DNA of 64,000 nucleotides from Streptomyces sp. RB17 (lineage in GTDB: Bacteria > Actinomycetota > Actinomycetes > Streptomycetales > Streptomycetaceae), in assembly GCF_009604455.1 (NCBI RefSeq), contig NZ_WEGL01000003.1:124001-188000 (forward strand), in the 5' to 3' direction. The position numbers and the translations under genes are program-made. The notes under the pieces are model-generated. The model made no database searches. It had not been told where the DNA came from and saw only the letters and a list, made by a program, of their open reading frames with translations. This document shows, piece after piece, positions 1 to 7,921 of this stretch. Position 1 is the first letter of the stretch; each line of letters begins with the position of its first letter.

Positions 1-262
1 AGATGTTGACCCCCACCGCGACCGCCATGACCAGACCGAAGACGAAGAAGAGGCCGATCTTCGTCCACAGCGTGGTCGTGAAAACGGACGAGTAGTGCAC
101 CGACCGGTACCACAGCCAGTCCGTCCAGAAGCCCGCGAACATGGTGAAGGCCATGCCGAGGACGGCCAGGACACCCAGCGTCATGAGCAGGGTCCGGACA
201 CCCCGGGACGGTCGTCCCGCTCTGATCCGCGGCCCCGTCGGGCCTCCGCCGCGGTCCGGCAT
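1..262 (-). CDS. UPF0182 (COG1615) family membrane protein, N-terminal part
   Basis: The first 87 codons of a gene that runs off the left edge. Translation from the ATG at 262 gives a short Arg/Pro/Gly-rich cytoplasmic leader, then two hydrophobic segments (about residues 22-44 and 66-87). They are separated by an aromatic stretch, [15 protein letters not shown], typical of the start of the large actinobacterial UPF0182 proteins of about 950-1000 residues. The function of the family is unknown. The gene is divergent from the PPA1353-like gene at 427, and UPF0182 next to a PDZ-Lon protein is a conserved actinobacterial arrangement. The 262-426 gap must hold both promoters; I could not assign either with confidence. 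Confidence 0.85.
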   Translation of the reverse strand, partial: MPDRGGGPTGPRIRAGRPSRGVRTLLMTLGVLAVLGMAFTMFAGFWTDWLWYRSVHYSSVFTTTLWTKIGLFFVFGLVMAVAVGVNI

Positions 263-426
263 CTGGAAAGCCAAGGTGCGCACCTCGAAGTTCGCTGTCG
301 ATCCGTCAGGCCCTCGTGTTCGCGGACCCGCCGTGGCCCCCCGTGATCGCGGACCCACACCTATGCAACTTACTCACGCTTTGCTCGGTTCCCGATTCCG
401 GTGTGGAACGAGGCAGGATTGTGACC

Positions 427-969
427 ATGTCCAACACTCCCATGGCAGCGAGCCCGCTCACCCGGGCCGTACTCGAGATCGACGAGTACGTCTCCGGCCT
501 CGGCTGGGACCAGCCCGCTCGCCTCTTCGCCCTTGTCGACACCGCACAGCTGCGGGCTCAGGAACCCGCGCTCGCGGCCCAGCTGGGCCTTGAGGACGAG
601 TCCGAATCCGCCGGGCTCACCCCGATCGAGCAGGACGAGATCCCGTCCGGCAAGCCGCTGGACGAGTTCCTCGGCACCATCGCCTGGCCCGACGCGGTGG
701 CCGGCTGCGCGCTCTCGGTGGAGCGCCTGATGCTGCCGCCGTCCGCCGAGGCACAGGTCCCGAAGAACCTGAGCGAGGCCAAGCTGGCCACGTGGGTGGC
801 CGAGCACCCAGAGCGCCAGGAGGTGCGCATGACGGTCGCGGTGCTGCGCGGCGGCGGCCGCGAGTCGGCGCTGCGGCTGCGCGAGAAGGACACCCCGACG
901 GAGGTCCTGACCGGCCCCGACCTGGTGCCCGGACTGGCGGCGGCCCTGGCGGCGACGTTCGAGGACTGA
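427..969 (+). CDS. PPA1353-like conserved actinobacterial protein
   Basis: A 180-residue soluble protein with no signal peptide or membrane segment. It is acidic at the N-terminus and contains the conserved block LGWDQPARLFALVDTA followed by IAWPDAVAGCALSVERL, which I recognise from the PPA1353/Rv3195-neighbourhood family of actinobacteria. Its biochemical function is unknown. The ATG at 427 is chosen because GAGGCAGG lies just upstream; an in-frame GTG at 421 is possible. It is convergent with the PDZ-Lon gene, and the two share a bidirectional terminator hairpin at 994-1023. Confidence 0.75.
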   Translation: MSNTPMAASPLTRAVLEIDEYVSGLGWDQPARLFALVDTAQLRAQEPALAAQLGLEDESESAGLTPIEQDEIPSGKPLDEFLGTIAWPDAVAGCALSVERLMLPPSAEAQVPKNLSEAKLATWVAEHPERQEVRMTVAVLRGGGRESALRLREKDTPTEVLTGPDLVPGLAAALAATFED

Positions 970-993
970 TCCCGCCCGCTGCGGTACGGCGAT

Positions 994-1023
994 GGGGGCG
1001 CCCCTGCCGTGAGGGGCGCCCCC
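994..1023. terminator. Bidirectional intrinsic terminator-like hairpin
   Basis: A perfect 12-bp stem, GGGGGCGCCCCT / AGGGGCGCCCCC, with a 6-nt loop lies between the convergent genes ending at 969 and 1054. There is no strong U-tract, as is usual for Streptomyces terminators. Confidence 0.75.
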
Positions 1024-1053
1024 AGCCGTGTCACCGTCGCGCGCGCGTGCCGG

Positions 1054-2151
1054 TCAGCTCTTGGTGGTGCACTTGGGCAGCGCGCCGGTGTTCCCGCTGC
1101 GGATGTCCTTCAGCGCGCCGAGCGCGTCGCCGATGTTCTTCACCTTGACCAGGGTGAGCCCGCCAGGGGTGTCCTTGGCGGCGGCCGCGCAGTTGTCGGC
1201 GGGCGTCAGGAAGTACTGGGCGCCCTGGTCGCGCGCGCCGACGGTCTTCATCTCGACGCCGCCGATCGGCCCGACGGTGCCGTTGTCGTCGATGGTGCCG
1301 GTGCCGGCGACGAACTTGCCGCCGGTCAGGCTGCCCGGGGTCAGCTTGTCGTAGATGCCCAGGGCGAACATCAGACCGGCGCTGGGGCCGCCGACGTCGG
1401 CGAGCTTGATGTCGATGCCGAACGGGAAGGTGTGGTCGGTCCCGGCCGAGATCCCGACGATGGCCCGCTTGGCGCCGCTGTCGTCGGACGTGGTCGTGGT
1501 GAGGGTCACGTCCTGCGTCTTCGTCGCCGTTCTGTGCGCCTTCTCGGCGGCGGCCTGCTCCTTGGCGGGGACGACGGTGAAGACGACCTTCTGCCCGGGC
1601 TTGTGCCTGGTGACGAACGTGGCGACGTCGGAGGGCTGCTTCACGGCCGCACCGTCGACCGCCTTGATCACGTCACCGGCGTGCAGCCTGCCCTCGGCGG
1701 GCGAGTCCTTGACGACGGTGGAGACGATCACCCAGGACTTCACCGGGATGCCCAGTTCGTTCAGGGCGGCGACCTTGGCGCTCTCCTGGGACTGGCTGAA
1801 CTCCTCGGCGTTCTGCTGCGAGGACTGCTCCTGCGTCGTCCCGTTCGGGTACAGCGTGTCGTGCGGGACGACCTTGGTGTCGTGGTCCAGCCAGCCGTAG
1901 ACGGCCTCCACCAGGTTCATCCGGAAGTCCGCGCTGGTCACCCGGACGGTCGTCATGTTCAGGTTGCCGCTGGTCCGGTACGTGTCGTGCCCGGTGATCT
2001 GGAGCACCGGCTCGCCGTCGTGGTCCCCGAGCGTGTTCACGGTCGGGCCGGGGGACATCTCCGCGTACGGCACGGGGATGAGCACTCCCGCGCACAGGAG
2101 CGCGATCAGCATCAGGGTGGAGGCGAGCATCGTCGCGGTGCGGCGTGGCAT
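1054..2151 (-). CDS. PDZ domain Lon-like secreted/membrane serine protease (YlbL family)
   Basis: A 365-residue protein with an N-terminal signal anchor (MPRRTATMLASTLMLIALLC...), a PDZ domain around residues 150-225 (DSPAEGRLHAGDVIKAVDGA) and a C-terminal Lon-type S16 protease domain. The expected Ser is in GGPSAGLMFAL and the Lys in GGVEMKTVGA, so the Ser/Lys dyad is present. By homology it is an extracytoplasmic, membrane-anchored quality-control protease, like Bacillus YlbL or the Rv3194c protein. The substrate is unknown. It sits upstream of moaE in the opposite reading context and beside UPF0182, a conserved neighbourhood. Confidence 0.88.
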   Translation of the reverse strand: MPRRTATMLASTLMLIALLCAGVLIPVPYAEMSPGPTVNTLGDHDGEPVLQITGHDTYRTSGNLNMTTVRVTSADFRMNLVEAVYGWLDHDTKVVPHDTLYPNGTTQEQSSQQNAEEFSQSQESAKVAALNELGIPVKSWVIVSTVVKDSPAEGRLHAGDVIKAVDGAAVKQPSDVATFVTRHKPGQKVVFTVVPAKEQAAAEKAHRTATKTQDVTLTTTTSDDSGAKRAIVGISAGTDHTFPFGIDIKLADVGGPSAGLMFALGIYDKLTPGSLTGGKFVAGTGTIDDNGTVGPIGGVEMKTVGARDQGAQYFLTPADNCAAAAKDTPGGLTLVKVKNIGDALGALKDIRSGNTGALPKCTTKS

Positions 2152-2201
2152 GGCACGACAGTACGGGACGGCGCTGTCAGCGCACCGTCAGGGCACCCCT
2201 C

Positions 2202-2375
2202 TCACGCACCGCCGGCACCCGTGTGGGACCTCTCCATGGCCTCGCGGAACCGGGCATAGCCGTCCAGCTCCGGGCCGTCACCGCGCACCTTACGAGTCCG
2301 ATTGGCCCAACTGCTCCACAGTCCGCCGCCGACGGCGGCCACCAGCGGAATCAGCAGCCAGACAAGCGCCCCCAT
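2202..2375 (-). CDS. Small single-pass membrane protein (57 aa)
   Basis: A short ORF starting at the ATG at 2375 behind a clear GGAGG ribosome site at 7-nt spacing. The first 20 residues, MGALVWLLIPLVAAVGGGLW, form one hydrophobic helix. A charged cytoplasmic tail (WANRTRKVRGDGPELDGYARFREAMER) follows. Similar small proteins lie next to the PDZ protease in streptomycetes, as far as I recall; no function is known. It ends 50 bp before the PDZ-Lon start and is probably co-transcribed with it. Confidence 0.75.
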   Translation of the reverse strand: MGALVWLLIPLVAAVGGGLWSSWANRTRKVRGDGPELDGYARFREAMERSHTGAGGA

Positions 2376-2501
2376 GCCGACCTCCCAACGCCACGAGCGA
2401 CCGCAACTGACTGATCAGCAGATTAACCGTCCGCACTGACAACGCTCACGCGAGGGTGCCGGTTACGCAACACGGGTTCGCCCGCGTGCTCCGAGTGACG
2501 T

Positions 2502-2571
2502 ACGTCGGCAGGCTCCGGCCCACTCCTGCGTACCGGACGTCAGCAGGCCCCGACCCACTCCTCCGTACCGT
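2502..2571. repeat. Imperfect 35-bp tandem duplication of the moaE 3' end
   Basis: Units 2502-2536 and 2537-2571 match at about 30 of 35 positions. The second unit encodes the end of MoaE (TEEWVGAC then stop). The first unit, read in the same frame past the stop, would give TQEWAGAC followed by Arg, so the gene tail was copied and one copy now carries the stop. Confidence 0.8.
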
Positions 2572-3010
2572 CCGAGAACGTCTGGTGCTTCCAGATGGGC
2601 ACTTCGTGCTTGAGGTCGTCGATCAGCTTCCGGCAGGCGTCGAAGGCCTCCGCCCGGTGCGGACAGGCCACGCCGACGACCACGGCGAGATCCCCGACCC
2701 GCAGGTCCCCCACGCGGTGCACGGCGGCCAGCGCCCGCACCGGATGCTCGGCCACCACCTTCACGGCGATCCGCCGCATCTCGGCCTCGGCACTGGGGTG
2801 GCAGGAATAGCCGAGGGCGTCCACGTCGGCGCCCCCGTCGTGGTTGCGCACGGTCCCCACGAACAGGGCGATGCCCCCGGCCGCGTCGTCCCCGACGGCC
2901 TGGAACACCTCGTCCACGGAGAGCGCGGTCTCCCGGACGCCGATCAACTTGATGGGATCCTGCGCCGCCTGCTCACCGGGGTGCTCGTTCGCGTGTGCCA
3001 TGCCTCCCAT
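2540..3010 (-). CDS. moaE: Molybdopterin synthase catalytic subunit MoaE
   Basis: About 153-156 residues, the normal MoaE length. Recognisable family blocks are GGIALFVGTVRNHDGG, the His-containing YSCHPSAEAEMRRIA, HRVGDLRVGDLAVVVGV and the C-terminal KHEVPIWKHQ with the catalytic lysines. MoaE inserts dithiolene sulfur into precursor Z together with MoaD to form molybdopterin, in the cytoplasm. No MoaD gene is visible next to it, but moeZ, which activates MoaD-like carriers, is elsewhere in this window. Start is ambiguous between the ATG at 3010 and the one at 3001; a GGGAGG lies between them and fits neither well. Confidence 0.9.
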   Translation of the reverse strand: MGGMAHANEHPGEQAAQDPIKLIGVRETALSVDEVFQAVGDDAAGGIALFVGTVRNHDGGADVDALGYSCHPSAEAEMRRIAVKVVAEHPVRALAAVHRVGDLRVGDLAVVVGVACPHRAEAFDACRKLIDDLKHEVPIWKHQTFSDGTEEWVGAC

Positions 3011-3131
3011 CGTGCCGCACGCCTGTGACAGCGGGGAATACGAGATTCACCAGGCACGCGCGCGGGACGTCTTGGATGCTTCTACAGCGGGCGCGGCCGC
3101 GCCCACCCGCCCGGCTCCGGCGCAGGGCCCC

Positions 3132-4241
3132 TCACGAGCGCCGCCGGGCCTTGCGAGCCCGCCGGACCACGGCGGCGGCCCCGAGCAGGGCCACGGTCGC
3201 CCCCGCGGCCCCCGCAGCCGTCGCGTCCTTGCGCCCGAGCCGCCGCCCGGCCACCGTATGCCGCCCGGAGACCTCCTCCAGCAGCTCCGCGAGCACCTCC
3301 TCATTGGTCCACCGCGGCCGCCACCCGGCGTCGTGCAGCCGGCTCCCGCTGACCACCCACGGGTACATCGTGTAGGCGAGATCCCCCGCCGGGGACGGGG
3401 TGAGCCCGATCCGGTGCAGCCGGGCGGCGGCGCCCAGCGCGACCGCCGACGGCAGCTCCATCCGCCGGATCCCGCTCAGCTCCTCGACCTCCTCCTGCTC
3501 CAGCCACCCGTCGCAGCCGACCGCCAGCTCCCCGTCGACCTTCTCCAGGACGGCGTACTCCAGGGCGCTGCACAGGTCCTCGACATGGCAGAACTGCCAC
3601 GCGGGCCGCGACCCGGCCACGACCAGCAGCCGCGGCGACTCGAAGTACCGGGTCAGCGCGGTGTCGGTGCCTCCGACCAGCACGGCGGGCCGTACGACGG
3701 TGACGTTCAGCCCGGGATGCGCCCGCGGCGCCCGCCGGGCCAGCCGCTCGATCTCCAGCAGGTCCCCCACGCCGGTGGCCTCGGCGGTCGCGCGCAGCTC
3801 GGCCTCCTCGGAAAGGGGCAGCTCGTTGTCCGGCAGCGCGCCGTAGACCATCGCCGAGGTGCACAGCACGACCCGGTGCACGCCGGCCGCCGCGGCCGCC
3901 GTCAGGACGGTCTGTGTCCCCCGGACGTTGTAAGCGCTGCGAGCGGCCGGATCGGTCTCCAGATCCAGGTCGAGCGCGAGGTGGACGACCACGCCGGCGC
4001 CCCGGAGCTTGTCCGCGATGGCGGGGTCGCGCACGTCGAGGATGTGCCACTCCGCGTCGGCGCACTCGCCGCGCCGCTCGTCGATCGCGACGACCTGCCT
4101 GATCTCCTCGGAGGCGGCGAGCCGCTCGGTGAGCAGGGCTCCGACCCCGGTCGCGGCGCCGGTGACCGCGACGACGGGTCCGCGCGCGGGAGGGGTTGAG
4201 GGGTTTCGCGCTGCGCGAACCTGCGGATCTGGGGAACTCAC
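3132..4241 (-). CDS. SDR-family NAD-dependent epimerase/dehydratase-like protein
   Basis: 369 residues from the GTG at 4241, chosen for the GGAGA at good spacing; upstream in-frame sequence is antisense to the DUF2342 gene and not real. The N-terminal Rossmann motif VTGAATGVGALL is intact and YNVRGTQTVLTAAAAAG is typical of extended SDRs. The active-site region reads CTSAMVYGALPDNE: the Tyr is present but the usual Lys four residues later is not, so catalysis may be altered or lost. A C-terminal hydrophobic, basic tail (ATVALLGAAAVVRRARKARRRS) could anchor it to the membrane. Divergent from the DUF2342 protease. Substrate unknown. Confidence 0.8.
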   Translation of the reverse strand: MSSPDPQVRAARNPSTPPARGPVVAVTGAATGVGALLTERLAASEEIRQVVAIDERRGECADAEWHILDVRDPAIADKLRGAGVVVHLALDLDLETDPAARSAYNVRGTQTVLTAAAAAGVHRVVLCTSAMVYGALPDNELPLSEEAELRATAEATGVGDLLEIERLARRAPRAHPGLNVTVVRPAVLVGGTDTALTRYFESPRLLVVAGSRPAWQFCHVEDLCSALEYAVLEKVDGELAVGCDGWLEQEEVEELSGIRRMELPSAVALGAAARLHRIGLTPSPAGDLAYTMYPWVVSGSRLHDAGWRPRWTNEEVLAELLEEVSGRHTVAGRRLGRKDATAAGAAGATVALLGAAAVVRRARKARRRS

Positions 4242-4433
4242 CGGGCGTCTCCAGCGGTTGTCTTCAGTACGGGCGCAAGTGATGCGTCCGTACCAGGTGC
4301 ATCCATCCTGCCGCAGGCCTGCTGTCGGCGAAGCACCGAGGCCCGATCGGGTCCGGGTGTCTACGCTGGGTGGTGTTGTCGGGCAGCCGCGCCGCCGGGA
4401 GAGAACCGGTGGCCTTACCAGCCGAGGAATCCC

Positions 4434-5900
4434 GTGAGTGACACCCCATTCGGTTTCGGCCTTCCGCCGGAGGAGCCGGAGGACGGCGACGAGGGCAAGA
4501 AGAAGGACCAGCAGAGCGGTGGTGGGCAGGGACCGGCCAACCCGTTCGGCTTCGGCGGCCTGCCTGGAGCCGAGGGCTTTGGCGGCCCCGGCGCCGACAA
4601 TCCGCTCGCAGCCATGTTCGGCTCGCTGAACCCCACGGATCTGGGCGCCGCGTTCCAGCAGCTGGGCCAGATGCTCTCCTACGAGGGCGGCCCGGTGAAC
4701 TGGGACATGGCCAAGCAGATCGCCCGCCAGACGGTCGCCCAGGGCACCCCGGACGGCACGAAGGACGCCAGCGTGGGCCCGGCCGAGCGCAAGGCGGTCG
4801 AGGAGGCCGTCCGCCTGGCCGACCTGTGGCTGGACGACGCGACGTCCCTGCCGTCGGGTTCCGCCTCGGCGGTGGCCTGGTCCCGCGCGGAGTGGGTCGA
4901 GGCGACCCTGCCCGCCTGGCAGGAGCTGGTCGATCCGGTCGCCGAGCGGGTCGGCGCGGCCATGGGTGACGTCCTGCCGGAGGAGATGCAGGCCATGGCG
5001 GGCCCGCTGATCGGCATGATGCGCTCGATGGGCGGCGCCATGTTCGGCACGCAGATCGGGCAGGCCGTCGGCGTGCTCGCGGGCGAGGTCGTCGGCTCCA
5101 CCGACATCGGCCTTCCGCTGGGCCCGGCCGGCAAGGCCGCACTGCTCCCGGCCAACGTGGAGGCGTTCGGCAAGGACCTCGGCGTGCCGCAGGAGGAGGT
5201 GCGGCTGTACCTGGCCCTGCGCGAGGCGGCCCACCAGCGCCTGTTCGCGCATGTGCCGTGGCTGCGCTCGCACCTGTTCGGCGCGGTCGACGGGTACGCG
5301 CGCGGGATCAAGGTCGACACCGCGAAGCTGGAGGACGTGGTCGGCCAGTTCGACCCGCAGAACCCCGAGCAGCTGCAGGACGCGCTCCAGCAGGGCATGT
5401 TCCAGCCCGAGGACACCCCGGAGCAGAAGACCGCCCTGGCCCGTCTGGAGACCGCTCTGGCGCTCGTCGAGGGCTGGGTGGACGCGGTGGTCCACGCGGC
5501 CGCGAAGCCGCGTCTGTCGTCCGCCGACGCCCTGCGCGAGACCCTGCGCCGCCGCCGTGCCACGGGCGGCCCCGCCGAGCAGACGTTCGCCACCCTGATC
5601 GGCCTGGAGCTGCGCCCGCGCCGGCTGCGCGACGCCTCCCGTCTGTGGGCCTCGCTCACGGACGCGCGCGGGGTCGACGGCCGGGACGGCCTGTGGGCCC
5701 ACCCGGACATGCTGCCGACCGCGACCGACCTGGACGACCCGGACGGCTTCGTGCACCGCGAGCAGCTGGACTTCTCCGAGCTGGACAAGATGCTCGGCGA
5801 GGCGGCGTCCGGCTCGCACGGCAAGCCGGACCTGCGCAAGAAGGACACCGGCAGCACGGACGCCGGCACGGACGACAACAAGGACGACGACGCCGAGTGA
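4434..5900 (+). CDS. DUF2342 zinc-dependent metalloprotease-like protein
   Basis: 488 residues from the GTG at 4434 (GAGGA at 5-6 nt). The N-terminus is Gly/Pro-rich with two copies of the NPFGFG-type motif; the core is the DUF2342 domain, including LREAAHQRLFAHVPWLRSHL with the metal-binding-type His residues. The C-terminus is acidic and disordered (KKDTGSTDAGTDDNKDDD). Members are annotated as zinc-dependent metalloproteases on structural grounds; a substrate is not established. The TGA overlaps the GTG of the downstream NUDIX gene, so the two are translationally coupled. Confidence 0.82.
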   Translation: MSDTPFGFGLPPEEPEDGDEGKKKDQQSGGGQGPANPFGFGGLPGAEGFGGPGADNPLAAMFGSLNPTDLGAAFQQLGQMLSYEGGPVNWDMAKQIARQTVAQGTPDGTKDASVGPAERKAVEEAVRLADLWLDDATSLPSGSASAVAWSRAEWVEATLPAWQELVDPVAERVGAAMGDVLPEEMQAMAGPLIGMMRSMGGAMFGTQIGQAVGVLAGEVVGSTDIGLPLGPAGKAALLPANVEAFGKDLGVPQEEVRLYLALREAAHQRLFAHVPWLRSHLFGAVDGYARGIKVDTAKLEDVVGQFDPQNPEQLQDALQQGMFQPEDTPEQKTALARLETALALVEGWVDAVVHAAAKPRLSSADALRETLRRRRATGGPAEQTFATLIGLELRPRRLRDASRLWASLTDARGVDGRDGLWAHPDMLPTATDLDDPDGFVHREQLDFSELDKMLGEAASGSHGKPDLRKKDTGSTDAGTDDNKDDDAE

Positions 5901-6412
5901 GCCTGTACGACGACGCGGTCCTCGTGCTGAAGGCGTACGAGGACCAGGAGGAGCTGCGCCAGGCCTACCTGGACCATCTGGCGGCCCACCCGGACGGCAT
6001 GTGGAAGGCCTGCGAGGACGGGCACATCACGGCGAGCGCCCTGGTGATCGACCCGGCGCGCGAGCGGGTGCTGCTGACCCTCCACAAGAAGATGCGGATG
6101 TGGCTGCAGATGGGCGGCCACTGCGAGCCGGCCGACGCCACCCTGGCGGACTCCGCCCTGCGTGAGGCGACCGAGGAGTCGGGCATCGCGGGTCTGGTTC
6201 TGCTGCCGGGCGGTCCGGTGCGCCTGGACCGCCATCACACTCCCTGCGCCTGGCACCTGGATGTCCAGTACGCCGCCGTCGCGCCGGGCGGGGCCGTGGA
6301 GGCGATCAGCGACGAGTCGCTCGACCTGCGCTGGTTCGGTTACGGCGAGGTGGCCGAGGTCGCCGACGAGTCCGTGGTACGCCTGCTGGAGGCGACCCGC
6401 GCCAGGCTCTGA
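5897..6412 (+). CDS. NUDIX hydrolase
   Basis: 171 residues starting at a GTG that overlaps the preceding stop codon (GTGA). It carries the NUDIX core with REATEESG after GGHCEPADATLADSAL; the spacing of the first acidic residue is slightly unusual for the classical box. The fold is a single NUDIX domain with a short helical N-terminus. The substrate, some nucleoside diphosphate derivative, cannot be told from sequence. Coupling to the DUF2342 gene is conserved in actinobacteria and suggests a shared role. Confidence 0.85.
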   Translation: MSLYDDAVLVLKAYEDQEELRQAYLDHLAAHPDGMWKACEDGHITASALVIDPARERVLLTLHKKMRMWLQMGGHCEPADATLADSALREATEESGIAGLVLLPGGPVRLDRHHTPCAWHLDVQYAAVAPGGAVEAISDESLDLRWFGYGEVAEVADESVVRLLEATRARL

Positions 6413-6418
6413 CTGCGT

Positions 6419-6448
6419 AAGGGGTGGCCGCCTGGTCGGTCACCCCTT
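6419..6448. terminator. Bidirectional terminator hairpin
   Basis: A perfect 8-bp stem, AAGGGGTG / CACCCCTT, with a 14-nt loop lies between the NUDIX gene (ends 6412) and the convergent AIM24 operon (ends 6457). Confidence 0.7.
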
Positions 6449-6456
6449 GCACACGG

Positions 6457-7212
6457 CTAGCTCCAGACGTTCCCCTGGTTCTGCCCGCGCGCCCCGTGCT
6501 GCCCCATGCCGAACTGGGCGGCGAGGCCCTGCCCGATCACCGCGTTCTGCGGCGGCAGCAGCTCGCTGGGCTGTACCAGCGCGAAACCGGAGCCCATGAA
6601 GCTCAGCTCCCAGCCCTCACCGGTGCTGCCGCGCCGGCGCCACACCCCGGAGGAATGCGTCTGGGCCTGCATCTGCACGCGCAGCCCGGTGGACCAGGCG
6701 ACGATCGCGTCCGCGTCGCAGTTGACGTACTTGTCCGGCGTGACCTGCATCAGCAGCGGCGCGCCGGAGGTCATCAGCGCGACCTTGCCGCGCCCGGTGA
6801 TGTTCAGCTGGTACTTCCCGGAGCCGGAGATGCCGTAGAGGCTGTCGACGGCGACGACCTCGTAGTGCAGCGAGGAGTCCATGGCGAGGACGTAGGAACT
6901 GTCGACGGTCAGCCCGTCCTGCTCGACGTCCATGATGTGCACGTGCTGGGCGAGGTTGGCGAGATACACCGTGCCCTGCCCGTGGCAGCGCATCAGGTCC
7001 AGGCCCTCGCCGGTGTACGCACGCGCGCGTGCCTGGTTGTTGCTCTGGTACTCGGCGTCGAACTCCATCAGCCCCTGGTAGGCGACCATGGTGCCCTTGC
7101 GGGCGAGGATGTCGTCATGGCCTTCCAGGGTGACGCGGAGCAGCTGCGCGTTCTGCAGGCTCCAGCGCTCCTGCGTCTGGACGTCGTTGTGCGCGAAAAG
7201 CGGGCTCTGCAT
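6457..7212 (-). CDS. AIM24 family protein (third gene of TerD/AIM24 operon)
   Basis: 251 residues, an AIM24 (TIGR00266-like) beta-rich domain throughout. Recognisable elements are ILARKGTMVAYQGLMEFD, LMRCHGQGTVYLANLAQHVHI and VLAMDSSLHYEVVAVDS. There is no signal peptide or membrane segment. AIM24 proteins are named after a yeast mitochondrial biogenesis factor; bacterial roles are not established, though association with TerD genes points to stress response. It starts 17 bp after the preceding AIM24 gene, so it is in one operon with it. The C-terminal tail is Gln/Gly-rich. Confidence 0.85.
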   Translation of the reverse strand: MQSPLFAHNDVQTQERWSLQNAQLLRVTLEGHDDILARKGTMVAYQGLMEFDAEYQSNNQARARAYTGEGLDLMRCHGQGTVYLANLAQHVHIMDVEQDGLTVDSSYVLAMDSSLHYEVVAVDSLYGISGSGKYQLNITGRGKVALMTSGAPLLMQVTPDKYVNCDADAIVAWSTGLRVQMQAQTHSSGVWRRRGSTGEGWELSFMGSGFALVQPSELLPPQNAVIGQGLAAQFGMGQHGARGQNQGNVWS

Positions 7213-7229
7213 GGCTTTCTGACTCCCCC

Positions 7230-7910
7230 TCAGCCCCGGATCCGGAGGCGGTCGGTGCTGTCCTCGCTGGGCTGGACGACGACGATGCCCTGGCCGGAGA
7301 ACGCCATCTGGTAGGCCTCGCCGCTGCCCCGGCCGATCAGCGACTGCGCCTTGAAGCTGCGCTTGCCCTTCACCCTCAGGTTCGGCGACCAGGCGACGAG
7401 CGCGTCGGGATCGACGTACGTCTCGTCCTCGCCACCGCCGCAGTCGACGACGATCGGCTCGCCCCGGGAGGTCAGCGCGACCCAGCCCTGCCCGGAGATC
7501 TTCGTGTTCCACAGGCCCTGCCCGGCGAACTTCGCGAGCCCCTTGACCCGTTCCACGCCCCAGCTGAGGTGGGCGTCGAAGGCGAGCAGGTTGGTGGCGT
7601 TGACGGAGATGCCGTCGCCGTTGAGGTTGATCACGACGACGTTGGCGCCGTAGTCGGCCAGGTAGAGCAGGCCGTCCCCGGTGCACTTCATCAGGGGCGC
7701 GCCCTCGCCGGTGATCCAGTCGCGGGCGATCTGGCGGACGGCCGGCGGGTTGGGCTCGTACTGGATGAAGCCTTCGTAGGCGACCATCGAGCCCACGCGC
7801 GCGAGGAGGTCGTTCCCGGTCTGCATGGCGACCTTGAGCATGTGGCTGCCGTGGTTCTCCATGCGGGCGGTGACGGGTGCGGGAGCGTAGCCCGCGAGCG
7901 GCTGGTTCAT
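7230..7910 (-). CDS. AIM24 family protein (second gene of TerD/AIM24 operon)
   Basis: 226 residues, a second AIM24-domain paralogue. It has the same layout as its neighbours: LLARVGSMVAYEGFIQYE, LMKCTGDGLLYLADYGANV, and a C-terminal SFKAQSLIGRGSGEAYQMAFSG followed by IVVVQPSED. The ATG at 7910 follows GGGAG. Only 11 bp separate it from the end of the TerD-AIM24 gene. Three AIM24 domains in one operon suggest a hetero-oligomeric assembly, by analogy with the beta-jelly-roll trimers of AIM24; this is inference. Confidence 0.85.
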   Translation of the reverse strand: MNQPLAGYAPAPVTARMENHGSHMLKVAMQTGNDLLARVGSMVAYEGFIQYEPNPPAVRQIARDWITGEGAPLMKCTGDGLLYLADYGANVVVINLNGDGISVNATNLLAFDAHLSWGVERVKGLAKFAGQGLWNTKISGQGWVALTSRGEPIVVDCGGGEDETYVDPDALVAWSPNLRVKGKRSFKAQSLIGRGSGEAYQMAFSGQGIVVVQPSEDSTDRLRIRG

Positions 7911-7921
7911 GACGGGCTCCC

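Noticed and set aside
3132..5819. Extension of the SDR gene to a start near 5819, giving an 895-residue protein
   Set aside because: The added part is antisense to the DUF2342 protease and Arg/Gln/His-rich. The GTG at 4241 has a ribosome site and gives the normal SDR length.
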